Source: Alkanophaga liquidiphilum
Lineage (GTDB): Archaea; Halobacteriota; Syntropharchaeia; Alkanophagales; B39-G2
Assembly: GCA_029259535.1 (NCBI GenBank)
Contig: JAPHEF010000042.1
Coordinates: 1-15,631 of the forward strand
DNA: 15,631 bases
Direction of reading: 5' to 3'
The first letter of the stretch is position 1. Each line of letters begins with the position of its first letter. Positions 1 through 7,609 of this stretch are shown here, piece after piece. The notes beneath the pieces were generated by a model, which did no database searches, was not told where the DNA came from, and saw only the letters and a program-made list of their open reading frames with translations. A program made the translations under genes and the position numbers.

Positions 1-55
1 GTGAAAAGCCTACTTGAACGCTGGAAGCCCCTTCCGATAGGGAGGGGTAGTTCAC
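1..55 (+). mobile_element. IS200/IS605-type right end (terminal hairpin ending in TCAC)
   Basis: Bases 28-35 and 40-47 form an 8-bp stem (CCCCTTCC with GGGAGGGG, one G-T pair) around a GATA loop, followed by TAGTTCAC to base 55. A subterminal hairpin followed by a short G-rich tail ending in a TCAC-like tetranucleotide is the usual architecture of an IS200/IS605 right end. In those elements it is also the 3' end of the omega/re-RNA used by TnpB. A similar sequence (GCCCCTTC, hairpin, AGGAGGTCAC) lies on the minus strand at 12691-12717. The rest of the element is outside the window. Bases 56-170 carry only one further short hairpin. Confidence 0.5.
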
Positions 56-153
56 TCTTCATGTCAGCCCGCAAGCAGTGCGTCGTCTCGTCATTTAAAG
101 CTTGTCAAGCGGAGTCATGGGTTGTTTACGATGCCCTTACAGCTACGTCGCCA
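1..153 (+). CDS. Possible C-terminal tail of a TnpB/IS605 OrfB-like protein (partial)
   Basis: Frame 1 is open from the window edge to a TAG at 151-153, while the other two forward frames stop almost at once. The roughly 50-residue product has the stretch RWKPLPIGRGSS and later KQCVVSSFKA. TnpB proteins of IS200/IS605 elements commonly read through the terminal hairpin of the element and end in short tails of this general kind, and the segment encoding KPLPIGRG here is exactly such a hairpin. No catalytic RuvC or zinc-ribbon residues lie inside the window, so the family cannot be shown directly. The frame runs past the presumed element end at base 55, so residues after that would be host sequence. 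It could equally be non-coding. Confidence 0.33.
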
Positions 154-159
154 TAGCTG
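140..159 (-). terminator. Small hairpin just downstream of polC
   Basis: CAGCTA at 140-145 and TAGCTG at 154-159 form a perfect 6-bp stem with an 8-base loop, starting about 11 bases past the polC stop codon. There is no T-run after it on the polC strand, so a role in transcription termination or 3'-end protection is only a suggestion. Confidence 0.2.
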
Positions 160-170
160 GAGCCCGCAAA

Positions 171-3100
171 CTATTTCTTTTCCAGTCCGCCTGTTCCGAA
201 TTCTGAAAGCGAGCGTTGCGTGTTATCAAGGAGCGAGCGGATTTCATTTTCAATGAGAAGGAGGCGTTGCCTTGTGTATTCTGAGACCGCGAACTCTTTA
301 GCGATGTGGAGCGACATGTCCAGATATTTTGCGACGGACGCTGCGTGGACTGTGGGCACAAGCTTGTTCCCGCAGTTGCGGCAGCGTCCGCCAAGTGGCG
401 GTCTTCGGTATTTGGCGTTGCACCGCGTGCAGCGGAACGCCTGCGTGCCGAACGCCCGCAAATTTCCCTTAAGGTCGGGGATGAAATGATGTATGAGGAT
501 GCGTTCGGCGACGTCGCTTTCGTCCACAGCTCTTATCATTTTCGCAAGCCGCAGCTGCGCCTCCATCTTTTCACTCATGCTCCCCAAGCTCCTGTAAAGG
601 GATACCGTCGGCGCATTCTGAACATCGGAAACGTCATGTGTGAACGAAAAGCCGTAAGCGCCGCTCTCTCTGACGTCGCATTCGAGCTTTGCCGCCGCAA
701 TCTCAATGTCCACGTCCTTCGGACTTTTAAGCTGCAGCGTCGCCTCGTAAAACTCCAAAGGATACCTCTCGCAAATCGAGACGTTGTGCGCCTCCTTGTC
801 TATTTCTTTGGGGTTGATCCAAGTCGTGAGGAGAAGCGGAGCATCCATTTTGCCGCCTCGCTTCTCAGGGAGGAAATGCGTGGAGAAATTCAGCAAGCCG
901 TCGAGCAGGAGCATGACGGCGTCCTCGTCACCATCGCAATCCACGGTTATCAGCCCGCCGACACCGCCAACGAACGTCTTGTTCCCATCGATCACGAAGT
1001 CATAAACGTGCTTGCAGCCGCTTTCGACCCACTCGATTCCTTGAACACGCACGAGGATGGCGTCGCCAGCTCCCTCCATACGGACGACCCCTCGTCGCTC
1101 GGGAATCGCTTTAAACCCTTTAATTTTTCCGATTTCTACCAAGCTGAGATTCAACAGCTGTTCTACGAGCTCCCGGCTGTAAATACGGGCTTTGAGCTCT
1201 CGGTAGGGTTCGCCGGTGGGCGTGCGGGTTTCGTAGCTTATTCCCGGAAACACGCCCAGGGTGAGCATGAGGTAAACGAGGTCGTTCACGAGGTCCTCGC
1301 TCACCGAGGTTACTGAAACCTCCTTGCCGACATGCCCGTCGCCGCAGACGAATCCTGATAGAATGCCGAGTGCGAACTTCCGGTTGTTAAACGCCGCCCA
1401 CGGAATTCTTTTGTCCCGTGCGCCCTTGCCCACGCTAAGCACGCTTACGAAAAAATCGTAAATCGGCTTTCCGCCAGCAACGAGCACGTAAGTGCCGTCT
1501 CTCCGCCGCCGCATGGAGGGCTTGTAGCCGAAAACGCTCGTAAACACCTCAGATACGAAATTCAAAAGCTCTTCGTCTTTGTTCACTATTGAAATTTGGT
1601 TTAGCGCACCATTGCAACTCGCAAACCCGTTGGCGAGGTAAATCCCGACGAGGAAGCCCAACTCCTCGCTAAGCTCAATTTTTGAGGGTATTGCGATGAA
1701 CTTCTTGCGGTGCGAGATTCTGAACTCCGCCTCTTCGAGACGCAGGTCAAGAATTTCAGAAAGCTGCGGCAGAACGCTCAGCGGAATGGAGTCCTTGAAG
1801 ATGGCGGACGTTGGAATTCTGAGGAATTCGCATAGCTTTCTAATGCTGATGCCTTTTGCTTTTACCTTTTTCAGAATGAGGGACTTCAAGCCGTGCGCCC
1901 GGTACTCATCGCAATCCTTCGATTTCAGGAAGCCGTCTAACGTGCGAATTTCGTGAACGCGGTCTTCTGTCGGGATTTTAGCGGCGGCGAGGACGATGTC
2001 GCCGACGCAGAGGTCCATGGCTTCAGCTTCGACGAACCGCTCTCCGTCGAAGACGAGAAACTTGTGATCGGGCGTCACGGTGATGCGCCGCCCGTAATCG
2101 GTCTCCACCCGCACGAGCCTGTCCGGCGCCTCCAGCTTGACGAAGCCCTTAGGCTTTCTCCAGACGAGCCGCCCGCCACCGTTGCTATCGTAGTGAAGGA
2201 CCTCGATCTCGTCAGGCTTGTAGCTTTCAACGACCTTCTCAATTTCCAGAAGCTTGATGCCCTCTTTGTCCTTAATTAGCACCTTTTCTTTTGGATACAG
2301 GCAGTTACGACGCTTAGCTGCATGGAAAAATGGGTGAGCGTAGCACACCTGCGCCTTCGTGAAGCCGACGATGCGGGCGAGCACGCCAGCAGACGTATGC
2401 GGCGCCAACGCAATCACGAGCGCCCCTATCAAGTCCTCCTTCTTCTCCGCATTGTAGTAAGGTTCGAGCCCGTAGAACTTCACGAGAAGCTCGTCCACGA
2501 ACTTCGAGACTTTCAACAGGTATTCAGCCGCGTCCTCAGAAATGATGATGTCCTGCTGCTTCAGCTCTAAAATCTGGCAATCGCTCTCCAGCGGTCTTCC
2601 CAGATAATCGTATGTGTAGCCTAGTTCCTTGGCGGTCTCGACGTCTAACCCTACTTCCCTCGGGAGGAAATGTGTGAGCGGCATGTTCGTGAGGTCGTAT
2701 CTTATCGTGCCGTCCTTAAAGACGAAGACGCCGTGCTTCGCCCGCAATAAACCCTTTTCGAGAGGCTCCGCTGCCTTGTCCTCTGAAATCAAGCCTTTGA
2801 CGCCCTTAACGGTCTTCATTTCGGTTCTCTCGTTATCGCCGATGTGCACACCCACGCGCTCAGAAGCTCGCCTTACGATACTTTCGAGGTCAATGCGTTG
2901 CTTCTTGCTCACAAACTTCGTGGCAGCTCCGCAACGCTCGCAAACCCTCGAAAATGCAACGTCTCCGCACTTTAAACAGCGGTAAGCCCCTATTTCAACC
3001 ACAATCGTCCCGTTCTCGCTTTTTTCGAGAGCTTCTCTTAGCGAACGGTTGACGCCGCCGTAGTCGCCAAGTGGGAAGAGAACATGCGGCGCTGGCTTCA

Positions 3101-4874
3101 TCTTTCGCTCTTTAGACTTTTCAGGACGCCCCATTCGCGCTCCGACCCTCGTCGGCGCCTTGTTCCTCACGTTTATGCAGGAGCCGAACCACGCTAAGTT
3201 CGCTTTCAGCCTGCCGTTTTCAGACTCTATATTTAAGCACTTCAGCAGTGGTAATGCGTCCTCTACAAAAATGATGCCATCTTTCACCCTGTGCGGGACG
3301 AGCAAGTCCTCTAATATCCTTTTTACCCGCCTCTCATGAGGGATGTGTAAGTTCTTGCCGTTGAAATTCCCGTTTTTGACTATAAACTCGGCGAAGAATG
3401 CTTTGTCCTCAGGAGAAAGGTCGTCCCAGAGGAACGTGTATTTCGGGTGCAGAGGCACTCCATACCTCTCAGAGAGGAAAACAGCCTCTTCGGGCGTCGG
3501 CATCCTCCTCTTGAAACGTAAAGCCTCCTTCTTCGAGACTCTTTCCAGTTCCGCAAGCCACCACTCGTGAGAGTAGGCAGCGGGCAATAGAACATGGTTG
3601 TTTTCGAGGAAATCGCCATAATCTATCAAAATCTCGCCTAAGTCCAAAATCTCAGTGATTTTGTCCTTGAGGTGGCAGGCTTCCTCGACACCGTCTATAC
3701 GGACTACACTTTCACCTATTTTTACCGTCGGACCCTCTATGGAGTCCACGGGGGCGACGCAAGCGCCCTTCCCAGGAAGTTCGACTTTGAGTTGCGTGCC
3801 GACAGCAGTAAAGCCCAGAATCTCCATGGTTGCGGGGTTTAAGCCGATAGCTGCAAGTCCCGTGTTGCGAGCACGCCCGTAGCGGAGGCGGAAGCCACCC
3901 TTACGTGAGGGATGCGCTAAGACCGGTCTTCCTGCGATAATGTCTTTCAGGAAGCTTGCCTCGTCGCTCTCGCCTGTTTTGCCCTTTATCTTTTCAAGCC
4001 AGCCCCACCCCGCAATCCCGAGCGCCTCTACATACTTCTTCAGCTTCGGCGCCTTCAGCGCTATGCCCTCCGAGATGACGAGCACCATTCCTCCCCTTAT
4101 CTTGTTCGTCTCGACCCTTTTGAGGTCTCTGTAGCCCTCTACTTCCTGCTCCTCGGTCGGCTCGCCGTCTATGCAGACAGGGCAATTCCTGACAATTAAG
4201 CGGACTTCATCGTCACTCGGCGTGTATTGCAGCGTTTTGTAGCGGCGATACATGGAAATTTCAAGGACATAGCGCTCCACTTCCTCCTCATTTGGTTTGT
4301 ATTCCGAGAAACCGAGCGCCCTGCGGACGTAGTCGGCGACGAGCACAGAAAGTGCCTGAGCGGTGCCGCCGGCGCTCCTTATCGGGCCTGAATAAAAAAC
4401 TCGGACGTATTGTGTGCCATCGTCGTTTTTGCCTACGGCAGCTCTTGAAATGCCCTCGATGGGAGCGGCAACCACGCCCTCGGTGAGCACAGCAACCGCA
4501 ACCCGCACGGCGTCCTCGACAGCCTCTATCTTGGAGCTATGCCTCTTAAACTTACCTTCAGCCACTTCCAATCCAATTTTGAGCGCTGCAACTTCTCTAC
4601 CATGCTCTCGCTCAAGCTCTCTTATTCTATCCGCTATGCCGCTTATCCCGACGAGCGCCTCTACTCTTTCGGCTAAGTCTTTTGCTACTTTTATCTCAGG
4701 CGTGGTTTCGAGGTCGTAGCCGCGGCTGCGAGCCGCCTTTGCGATTCCAAGCTCACGCTTAAGCCTGCTGCTTAGCAACTCATAATAGTTAAAACTACCC
4801 TTCTGCCTCTCGTTCCCAAAAGCATGCAAGGATTTCCAAGACGATTTTCGCAGCGATGATGCTCGTGAGTTCAT
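171..4874 (-). CDS. polC: DNA polymerase D (PolII) large subunit DP2, intein-containing
   Basis: Catalytic subunit of the archaeal replicative polymerase PolD, which pairs with the small exonuclease subunit DP1 (not in this window). The 1567-residue precursor becomes about 1112 residues after removal of the intein (residues 858-1312), a normal DP2 length. The family signature GPIRSAGGTAQALSVLVADY is at 163-182. The catalytic double-psi-barrel Asp motif CDGDED is at 1313-1318, and is split from the preceding KRRN by the intein. Cysteine pairs that probably bind zinc are at C231/C234, C633/C636/C645/C648 and C1482/C1485/C1498/C1501. A PIP-box-like QRSLSEF near the C-terminus (1553-1559) could bind PCNA. 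The start is uncertain: homology begins near residue 28 (FNYYELL), so the ATG at 4874, which overlaps the agmatinase gene by 80 bases, or a TTG at 4829 are both possible. The gene is probably co-transcribed with the agmatinase. Confidence 0.95.
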   Translation of the reverse strand: MNSRASSLRKSSWKSLHAFGNERQKGSFNYYELLSSRLKRELGIAKAARSRGYDLETTPEIKVAKDLAERVEALVGISGIADRIRELEREHGREVAALKIGLEVAEGKFKRHSSKIEAVEDAVRVAVAVLTEGVVAAPIEGISRAAVGKNDDGTQYVRVFYSGPIRSAGGTAQALSVLVADYVRRALGFSEYKPNEEEVERYVLEISMYRRYKTLQYTPSDDEVRLIVRNCPVCIDGEPTEEQEVEGYRDLKRVETNKIRGGMVLVISEGIALKAPKLKKYVEALGIAGWGWLEKIKGKTGESDEASFLKDIIAGRPVLAHPSRKGGFRLRYGRARNTGLAAIGLNPATMEILGFTAVGTQLKVELPGKGACVAPVDSIEGPTVKIGESVVRIDGVEEACHLKDKITEILDLGEILIDYGDFLENNHVLLPAAYSHEWWLAELERVSKKEALRFKRRMPTPEEAVFLSERYGVPLHPKYTFLWDDLSPEDKAFFAEFIVKNGNFNGKNLHIPHERRVKRILEDLLVPHRVKDGIIFVEDALPLLKCLNIESENGRLKANLAWFGSCINVRNKAPTRVGARMGRPEKSKERKMKPAPHVLFPLGDYGGVNRSLREALEKSENGTIVVEIGAYRCLKCGDVAFSRVCERCGAATKFVSKKQRIDLESIVRRASERVGVHIGDNERTEMKTVKGVKGLISEDKAAEPLEKGLLRAKHGVFVFKDGTIRYDLTNMPLTHFLPREVGLDVETAKELGYTYDYLGRPLESDCQILELKQQDIIISEDAAEYLLKVSKFVDELLVKFYGLEPYYNAEKKEDLIGALVIALAPHTSAGVLARIVGFTKAQVCYAHPFFHAAKRRNCLYPKEKVLIKDKEGIKLLEIEKVVESYKPDEIEVLHYDSNGGGRLVWRKPKGFVKLEAPDRLVRVETDYGRRITVTPDHKFLVFDGERFVEAEAMDLCVGDIVLAAAKIPTEDRVHEIRTLDGFLKSKDCDEYRAHGLKSLILKKVKAKGISIRKLCEFLRIPTSAIFKDSIPLSVLPQLSEILDLRLEEAEFRISHRKKFIAIPSKIELSEELGFLVGIYLANGFASCNGALNQISIVNKDEELLNFVSEVFTSVFGYKPSMRRRRDGTYVLVAGGKPIYDFFVSVLSVGKGARDKRIPWAAFNNRKFALGILSGFVCGDGHVGKEVSVTSVSEDLVNDLVYLMLTLGVFPGISYETRTPTGEPYRELKARIYSRELVEQLLNLSLVEIGKIKGFKAIPERRGVVRMEGAGDAILVRVQGIEWVESGCKHVYDFVIDGNKTFVGGVGGLITVDCDGDEDAVMLLLDGLLNFSTHFLPEKRGGKMDAPLLLTTWINPKEIDKEAHNVSICERYPLEFYEATLQLKSPKDVDIEIAAAKLECDVRESGAYGFSFTHDVSDVQNAPTVSLYRSLGSMSEKMEAQLRLAKMIRAVDESDVAERILIHHFIPDLKGNLRAFGTQAFRCTRCNAKYRRPPLGGRCRNCGNKLVPTVHAASVAKYLDMSLHIAKEFAVSEYTRQRLLLIENEIRSLLDNTQRSLSEFGTGGLEKK
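939..2303 (-). mobile_element. Intein in polC with LAGLIDADG homing endonuclease domain
   Basis: In-frame 455-residue insertion from C858 to D1312 of the precursor; removing it rejoins KRRN to CDGDED, the catalytic motif of DP2. Splicing block A begins CLYPKEKVLI. Block B is the TxxH-type VTPDHKFLV (around 933-941). Block F is VYDFVIDG (1290-1297). Block G is FVGGVGGLITVD followed by Cys+1. The C-terminal residue is Asp instead of the usual Asn, and the penultimate position is Val rather than His. The endonuclease domain has two LAGLIDADG helices, LVGIYLANG (1075-1083) and LSGFVCGDG (1172-1180). The catalytic acid of the first is replaced by Asn (N1082), while D1179 of the second is kept. A putative DNA-binding helical segment lies around 1000-1045. 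Inteins at this polC site are known in Pyrococcus. Confidence 0.93.
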
Positions 4875-5661
4875 TTACATCCAGCCTCGGATTCACCTCT
4901 ACAACATCACACGAAACTACATTCCCCGCTTTTATTATCTCCCTTATCAGATAAATCAGTTCGGAGACGCTAAGTCCTTCGGGTTCGGGGTCTTCGACGC
5001 CCGGCGCATAACACGGGTCGAGCACGTCCACGTCCACAGAGAGGTGCACGATGCCGCCGGAAGCGGCGAAGTCGGCAAGTTCCTCAGCAACACGACCGAG
5101 CCCTTCGCCTTTAGTGACATCAGCGCCGTAAATGTGCAACGAGCCGCTCTGGATGATGCCGAACTCCTCATGCGAACACGAACGCACGCCAACCTCTGCG
5201 ATGTTTTCGAAGCCTACGACCTCGGCGACACGTCGCATCACGCACGCATTTGAAAACCTGTTTTTCAGATACGAATCCCGAAGGTCGACGTGCGCATCGA
5301 ACGAGATTACTTTCACTTTTCCCGTTTTCGCTGTTAAACTCTTCACGACGGGCAGCGTCACGGAGTGGTCGCCACCTAAGAATATCAAACGTCCTTTAAA
5401 GTTGCCTGTGCGGGCGTTCAGGCGTTTATGCAATCTTTTGTAGCTGAGAGCACGCACGTCACCAAAGTCGTAGAAACGTGCCATCGAAACTTCAAGCTTC
5501 TGCCGCCACAGAAAAGATTCAAGCCTGTGTGACGCCGCACGTATGGCGGCAGCGCCCTCCTTAGCCCCCTTTATGAACGAATTTTTGTCAAACGGAATCC
5601 CGAATATCCCATATTCAGCCTTGCTTGCGTCTTTACCTATGAGCGAGCCTATAAACTTCAT
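4795..5661 (-). CDS. speB: Agmatinase / arginase-family ureohydrolase
   Basis: Dinuclear manganese ureohydrolase of 288 residues. Agmatine to putrescine plus urea is the likeliest reaction, feeding polyamine synthesis in the cytoplasm. The metal-binding signatures are complete: GGDHS (96-100), DAHVD (122-126) and DVDVLDP (210-216), followed by a Pro-rich PGVEDPEPEG loop typical of the family. The ATG at 5661 is preferred over a GTG at 5700 because family homology begins at MKFIG and a TATA box sits at 5701-5707, so the GTG would lie upstream of the expected transcription start. There is no clear Shine-Dalgarno sequence; the leader would be about 15 bases. The 3' end overlaps the annotated polC start, implying one transcript. 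Arginase or another guanidino substrate cannot be ruled out from sequence alone. Confidence 0.87.
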   Translation of the reverse strand: MKFIGSLIGKDASKAEYGIFGIPFDKNSFIKGAKEGAAAIRAASHRLESFLWRQKLEVSMARFYDFGDVRALSYKRLHKRLNARTGNFKGRLIFLGGDHSVTLPVVKSLTAKTGKVKVISFDAHVDLRDSYLKNRFSNACVMRRVAEVVGFENIAEVGVRSCSHEEFGIIQSGSLHIYGADVTKGEGLGRVAEELADFAASGGIVHLSVDVDVLDPCYAPGVEDPEPEGLSVSELIYLIREIIKAGNVVSCDVVEVNPRLDVNELTSIIAAKIVLEILACFWEREAEG

Positions 5662-5700
5662 GTTTAACAATTTTCGGGCGGCGAAGAAAAAACTGCACAC

Positions 5701-5707
5701 TATAAAT
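5701..5707. promoter_or_regulatory. Shared TATA element of the divergent speB/ferredoxin promoter
   Basis: TATAAAT on the plus strand reads ATTTATA on the minus strand. It lies about 42 bases from the agmatinase ATG at 5661 and about 36 bases from the ferredoxin ATG at 5740. With initiation about 25 bases from the box centre, both genes would have leaders of roughly 10-17 bases. No other good TATA box is present in this 78-bp gap, apart from a weaker TTTTTATG at 5715-5722. Confidence 0.5.
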
Positions 5708-5739
5708 GTAACGATTTTTATGAAAGATTGGGGGTTGGT

Positions 5740-5994
5740 ATGGGACTACAGCTTTCTTACCCCATAAAAGCCAAGGAGATAAGGATAGACGAGCAGAAAT
5801 GCGAGGGCGAGGGCTTGTGCGTGAAAATCTGCTCCCGTGGATGTTTCGTGGTGGAAGGCAGCGTCGCTAAGGTTACGGATAAGGATTTGTGCTTGGTATG
5901 CCATGCGTGCGAGGTCGTCTGCCCGGAAGGCGCCATAGAGGTAGTTGAGGAAGTCTTAGGGACTGATGTAGAAGCCGCGGAGGTGTCGGTATGA
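5740..5994 (+). CDS. Small ferredoxin, probable electron donor to geranylgeranyl reductase
   Basis: An 84-residue two-cluster ferredoxin. The second site, C50-x2-C53-x2-C56-x3-C60-P, is a canonical [4Fe-4S] motif. The first is altered: C21-x5-C27-x3-C31-x3-C35, with Glu where the second cysteine of CxxCxxC normally sits and an extra Cys four residues after C31. It may bind a [3Fe-4S] or unusual [4Fe-4S] cluster. The stop codon overlaps the ATG of the next gene by four bases (ATGA), so the two are translationally coupled. In Methanosarcina acetivorans a ferredoxin encoded beside geranylgeranyl reductase is needed for full lipid saturation, which makes this the likely job here. Start ATG at 5740 follows a G-rich stretch; an in-frame TTG at 5728 is a less likely alternative. 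Confidence 0.88.
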   Translation: MGLQLSYPIKAKEIRIDEQKCEGEGLCVKICSRGCFVVEGSVAKVTDKDLCLVCHACEVVCPEGAIEVVEEVLGTDVEAAEVSV

Positions 5995-7166
5995 GATATG
6001 ACGTTATAGTTGTGGGTGGGGGTCCTGCGGGCGCCACCGCTGCGAGGATAACTGCTGAGAAGGGGCTTTCCGTTTTGCTCCTTGAGAAGTTCAAGTTTGA
6101 CAGAGAGAAAGCATGCGGCGGCGTGGTCCAGGGCATAACACTTGAGAGGTTCGACCTGCCCAAGAAAGTTAAGGAGACTTTTGAAAGGAACGCTATGGGT
6201 GCTTTTCTCTGCGCGCCCTCCGGCAATTACGTCAAGGTTCTCAGCGAGGAGCCTTTAGGAAAGTTCGTGTGGCGGAGCCGCTTTGATAAAGCGCTTGTGG
6301 AGTGGGCGCACGACAAAGGGGCTGAGACGAGAGAGCTTACCAGAGTGAGCGACCTAATAATAAAGGAGGGGTTCGTGCGTGGCGTGGTTGTAAAGTCCAA
6401 AGGCAAGACTGAAGACCTTGAGGCGGGCGTGGTGATAGGCGCTGATGGCTTCTACTCGTTCGTAGCAAGACGCTTGGGACTTCTTCAGACAAAGTTGGAT
6501 AGAATCGCCGCTCAGTATTCGTTCCACATGGCGATGCCTGAAAGGGAGATAGATGAGAAAATCGGGGATGTTTTCGAGAGCTATTATGGAACGCCGGAAT
6601 ATCCTGCAAACATGTGGATATCGCCGAAAAAAGAGGGGGTCTCGGTAGCGGCAGGCATCATGCTTTCCGAAATGGCGGAGATGAAGATGACGTTGCGGGA
6701 GCTGGTCAGCTACATGATCAAACACCACCCAATAATGGCGGAGAAACTGAAGAATGCGAAGACCGTCCTTGAGCAGCCGTCCATGATTTTCTATCCTGGG
6801 ACTGTCTCAAAACCCCACTACAACGGCGCGATACTCGCAGGTGAAGCCGCTGGGCACACTGTTGCGGCGACGGGCGCCGGCATACACTGGAGCATGGTCG
6901 GCGGGGAGCACGCAGCTACGGCAGTGGCGAACGCCTTGGAAAAGGACGACGTCAGCGAGGCGGCGCTTAGCGAGGGGGACAGGCTCGTCAAGGAGGAAAT
7001 AGGCGAGTATTTGGAGCTAGGCATGAAGATGCGGGCGAAGACCTTCGACGTGAAGGGTCGTGAAATGCTTATAGAGGGGCTGAAGGCAAGCGAGGCTGCA
7101 AGAAAAATGTTCTTGGAAATGCTCTCTGGCAAAGCCCGATTCACAGAAACCGCAAGGTTCTGGTAA
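5991..7166 (+). CDS. Digeranylgeranylglycerophospholipid (geranylgeranyl) reductase
   Basis: FAD-dependent reductase that saturates the isoprenoid chains of archaeal ether lipids at the membrane. The 391-residue protein has the N-terminal dinucleotide fold GGGPAG (9-14), the KACGG segment with conserved C42 near the flavin, GADGFYSFVARRLG (150-163), and the C-terminal FAD motif GEAAGHTVAATGAG (284-297). YPANMWISPKK (204-214) corresponds to the YxWxFP-type lipid-site motif, here with Ile for Phe. Length and motif order match the GGR branch of the p-hydroxybenzoate hydroxylase superfamily. The gene starts inside the ferredoxin stop codon, consistent with an electron-donor/acceptor pair. Members of this family with other polyprenoid substrates (menaquinone side chains, for example) look similar, so the exact substrate is inferred. 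Confidence 0.9.
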   Translation: MRYDVIVVGGGPAGATAARITAEKGLSVLLLEKFKFDREKACGGVVQGITLERFDLPKKVKETFERNAMGAFLCAPSGNYVKVLSEEPLGKFVWRSRFDKALVEWAHDKGAETRELTRVSDLIIKEGFVRGVVVKSKGKTEDLEAGVVIGADGFYSFVARRLGLLQTKLDRIAAQYSFHMAMPEREIDEKIGDVFESYYGTPEYPANMWISPKKEGVSVAAGIMLSEMAEMKMTLRELVSYMIKHHPIMAEKLKNAKTVLEQPSMIFYPGTVSKPHYNGAILAGEAAGHTVAATGAGIHWSMVGGEHAATAVANALEKDDVSEAALSEGDRLVKEEIGEYLELGMKMRAKTFDVKGREMLIEGLKASEAARKMFLEMLSGKARFTETARFW

Positions 7167-7170
7167 CTTC

Positions 7171-7186
7171 CTATTTTTTTCCTTCC
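7171..7186 (+). terminator. T-rich terminator after the reductase gene
   Basis: A pyrimidine tract with seven consecutive Ts at 7174-7180, starting eight bases after the reductase stop codon. Archaeal RNA polymerase terminates at such oligo-T runs without a hairpin. Confidence 0.45.
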
Positions 7187-7198
7187 CAACTTGAATTC

Positions 7199-7609
7199 AT
7201 GAAAGTGTTTGTTGAAGAAATAGGTGTGCGGAGCGAGACGCCTGTGGACATCTTGGATGTGACCGAAAAGATTTTAAGCGTCGTTCGGCGGAGCGGCGTG
7301 CGTAATGGCGTTGTCGTTGTGTTCACGAAGCACACAACAGCTGCCGTTGCGATAAACGAGAACGAGAGACGGCTGAAGCAGGACGTGCTTTCCGTGCTCC
7401 AAAAACTCGTGCCTAAAGGTGCGGGCTACAAGCACGATGAAATTGACGATAACGCTCATGCGCACATACAGGCGATGCTCCTTGGCGTCAGTGAAGCTAT
7501 ACCGATAAACGATGGTGAGCTACAGCTCGGCACTTGGCAAAGAGTGTTCTTCGTGGAACTCGACGGACCACGCTCGAGACGGCTAACGATACAAATCATA
7601 GGAGAATAG
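7199..7609 (+). CDS. YjbQ/UPF0047 family protein
   Basis: A 136-residue single-domain protein of the YjbQ (UPF0047) family, widespread in archaea and bacteria. Members have been linked to weak thiamine-phosphate synthase activity, and their main role is unsettled. Family hallmarks are present in order: FTKHTTAAVAINENE (42-56), H79 in YKHDEIDDNAHAHI (78-90), GTWQRVFFVELDGPR (111-125) and the C-terminal RRLTIQIIG. The clustered His and Glu residues form the conserved metal/anion pocket seen in family structures. The protein is full length. It follows the reductase by 32 bases but a T-rich terminator lies between them, so it may be transcribed separately. Start ATG at 7199 fits the family start; no strong Shine-Dalgarno sequence is visible. 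Confidence 0.88.
   Translation: MKVFVEEIGVRSETPVDILDVTEKILSVVRRSGVRNGVVVVFTKHTTAAVAINENERRLKQDVLSVLQKLVPKGAGYKHDEIDDNAHAHIQAMLLGVSEAIPINDGELQLGTWQRVFFVELDGPRSRRLTIQIIGE

Noticed and set aside
306..1316. Long plus-strand open frame of 336 codons
   Set aside because: Lies wholly antisense to polC and its intein, with no recognisable domain; a by-product of GC-rich codon use in the real gene.
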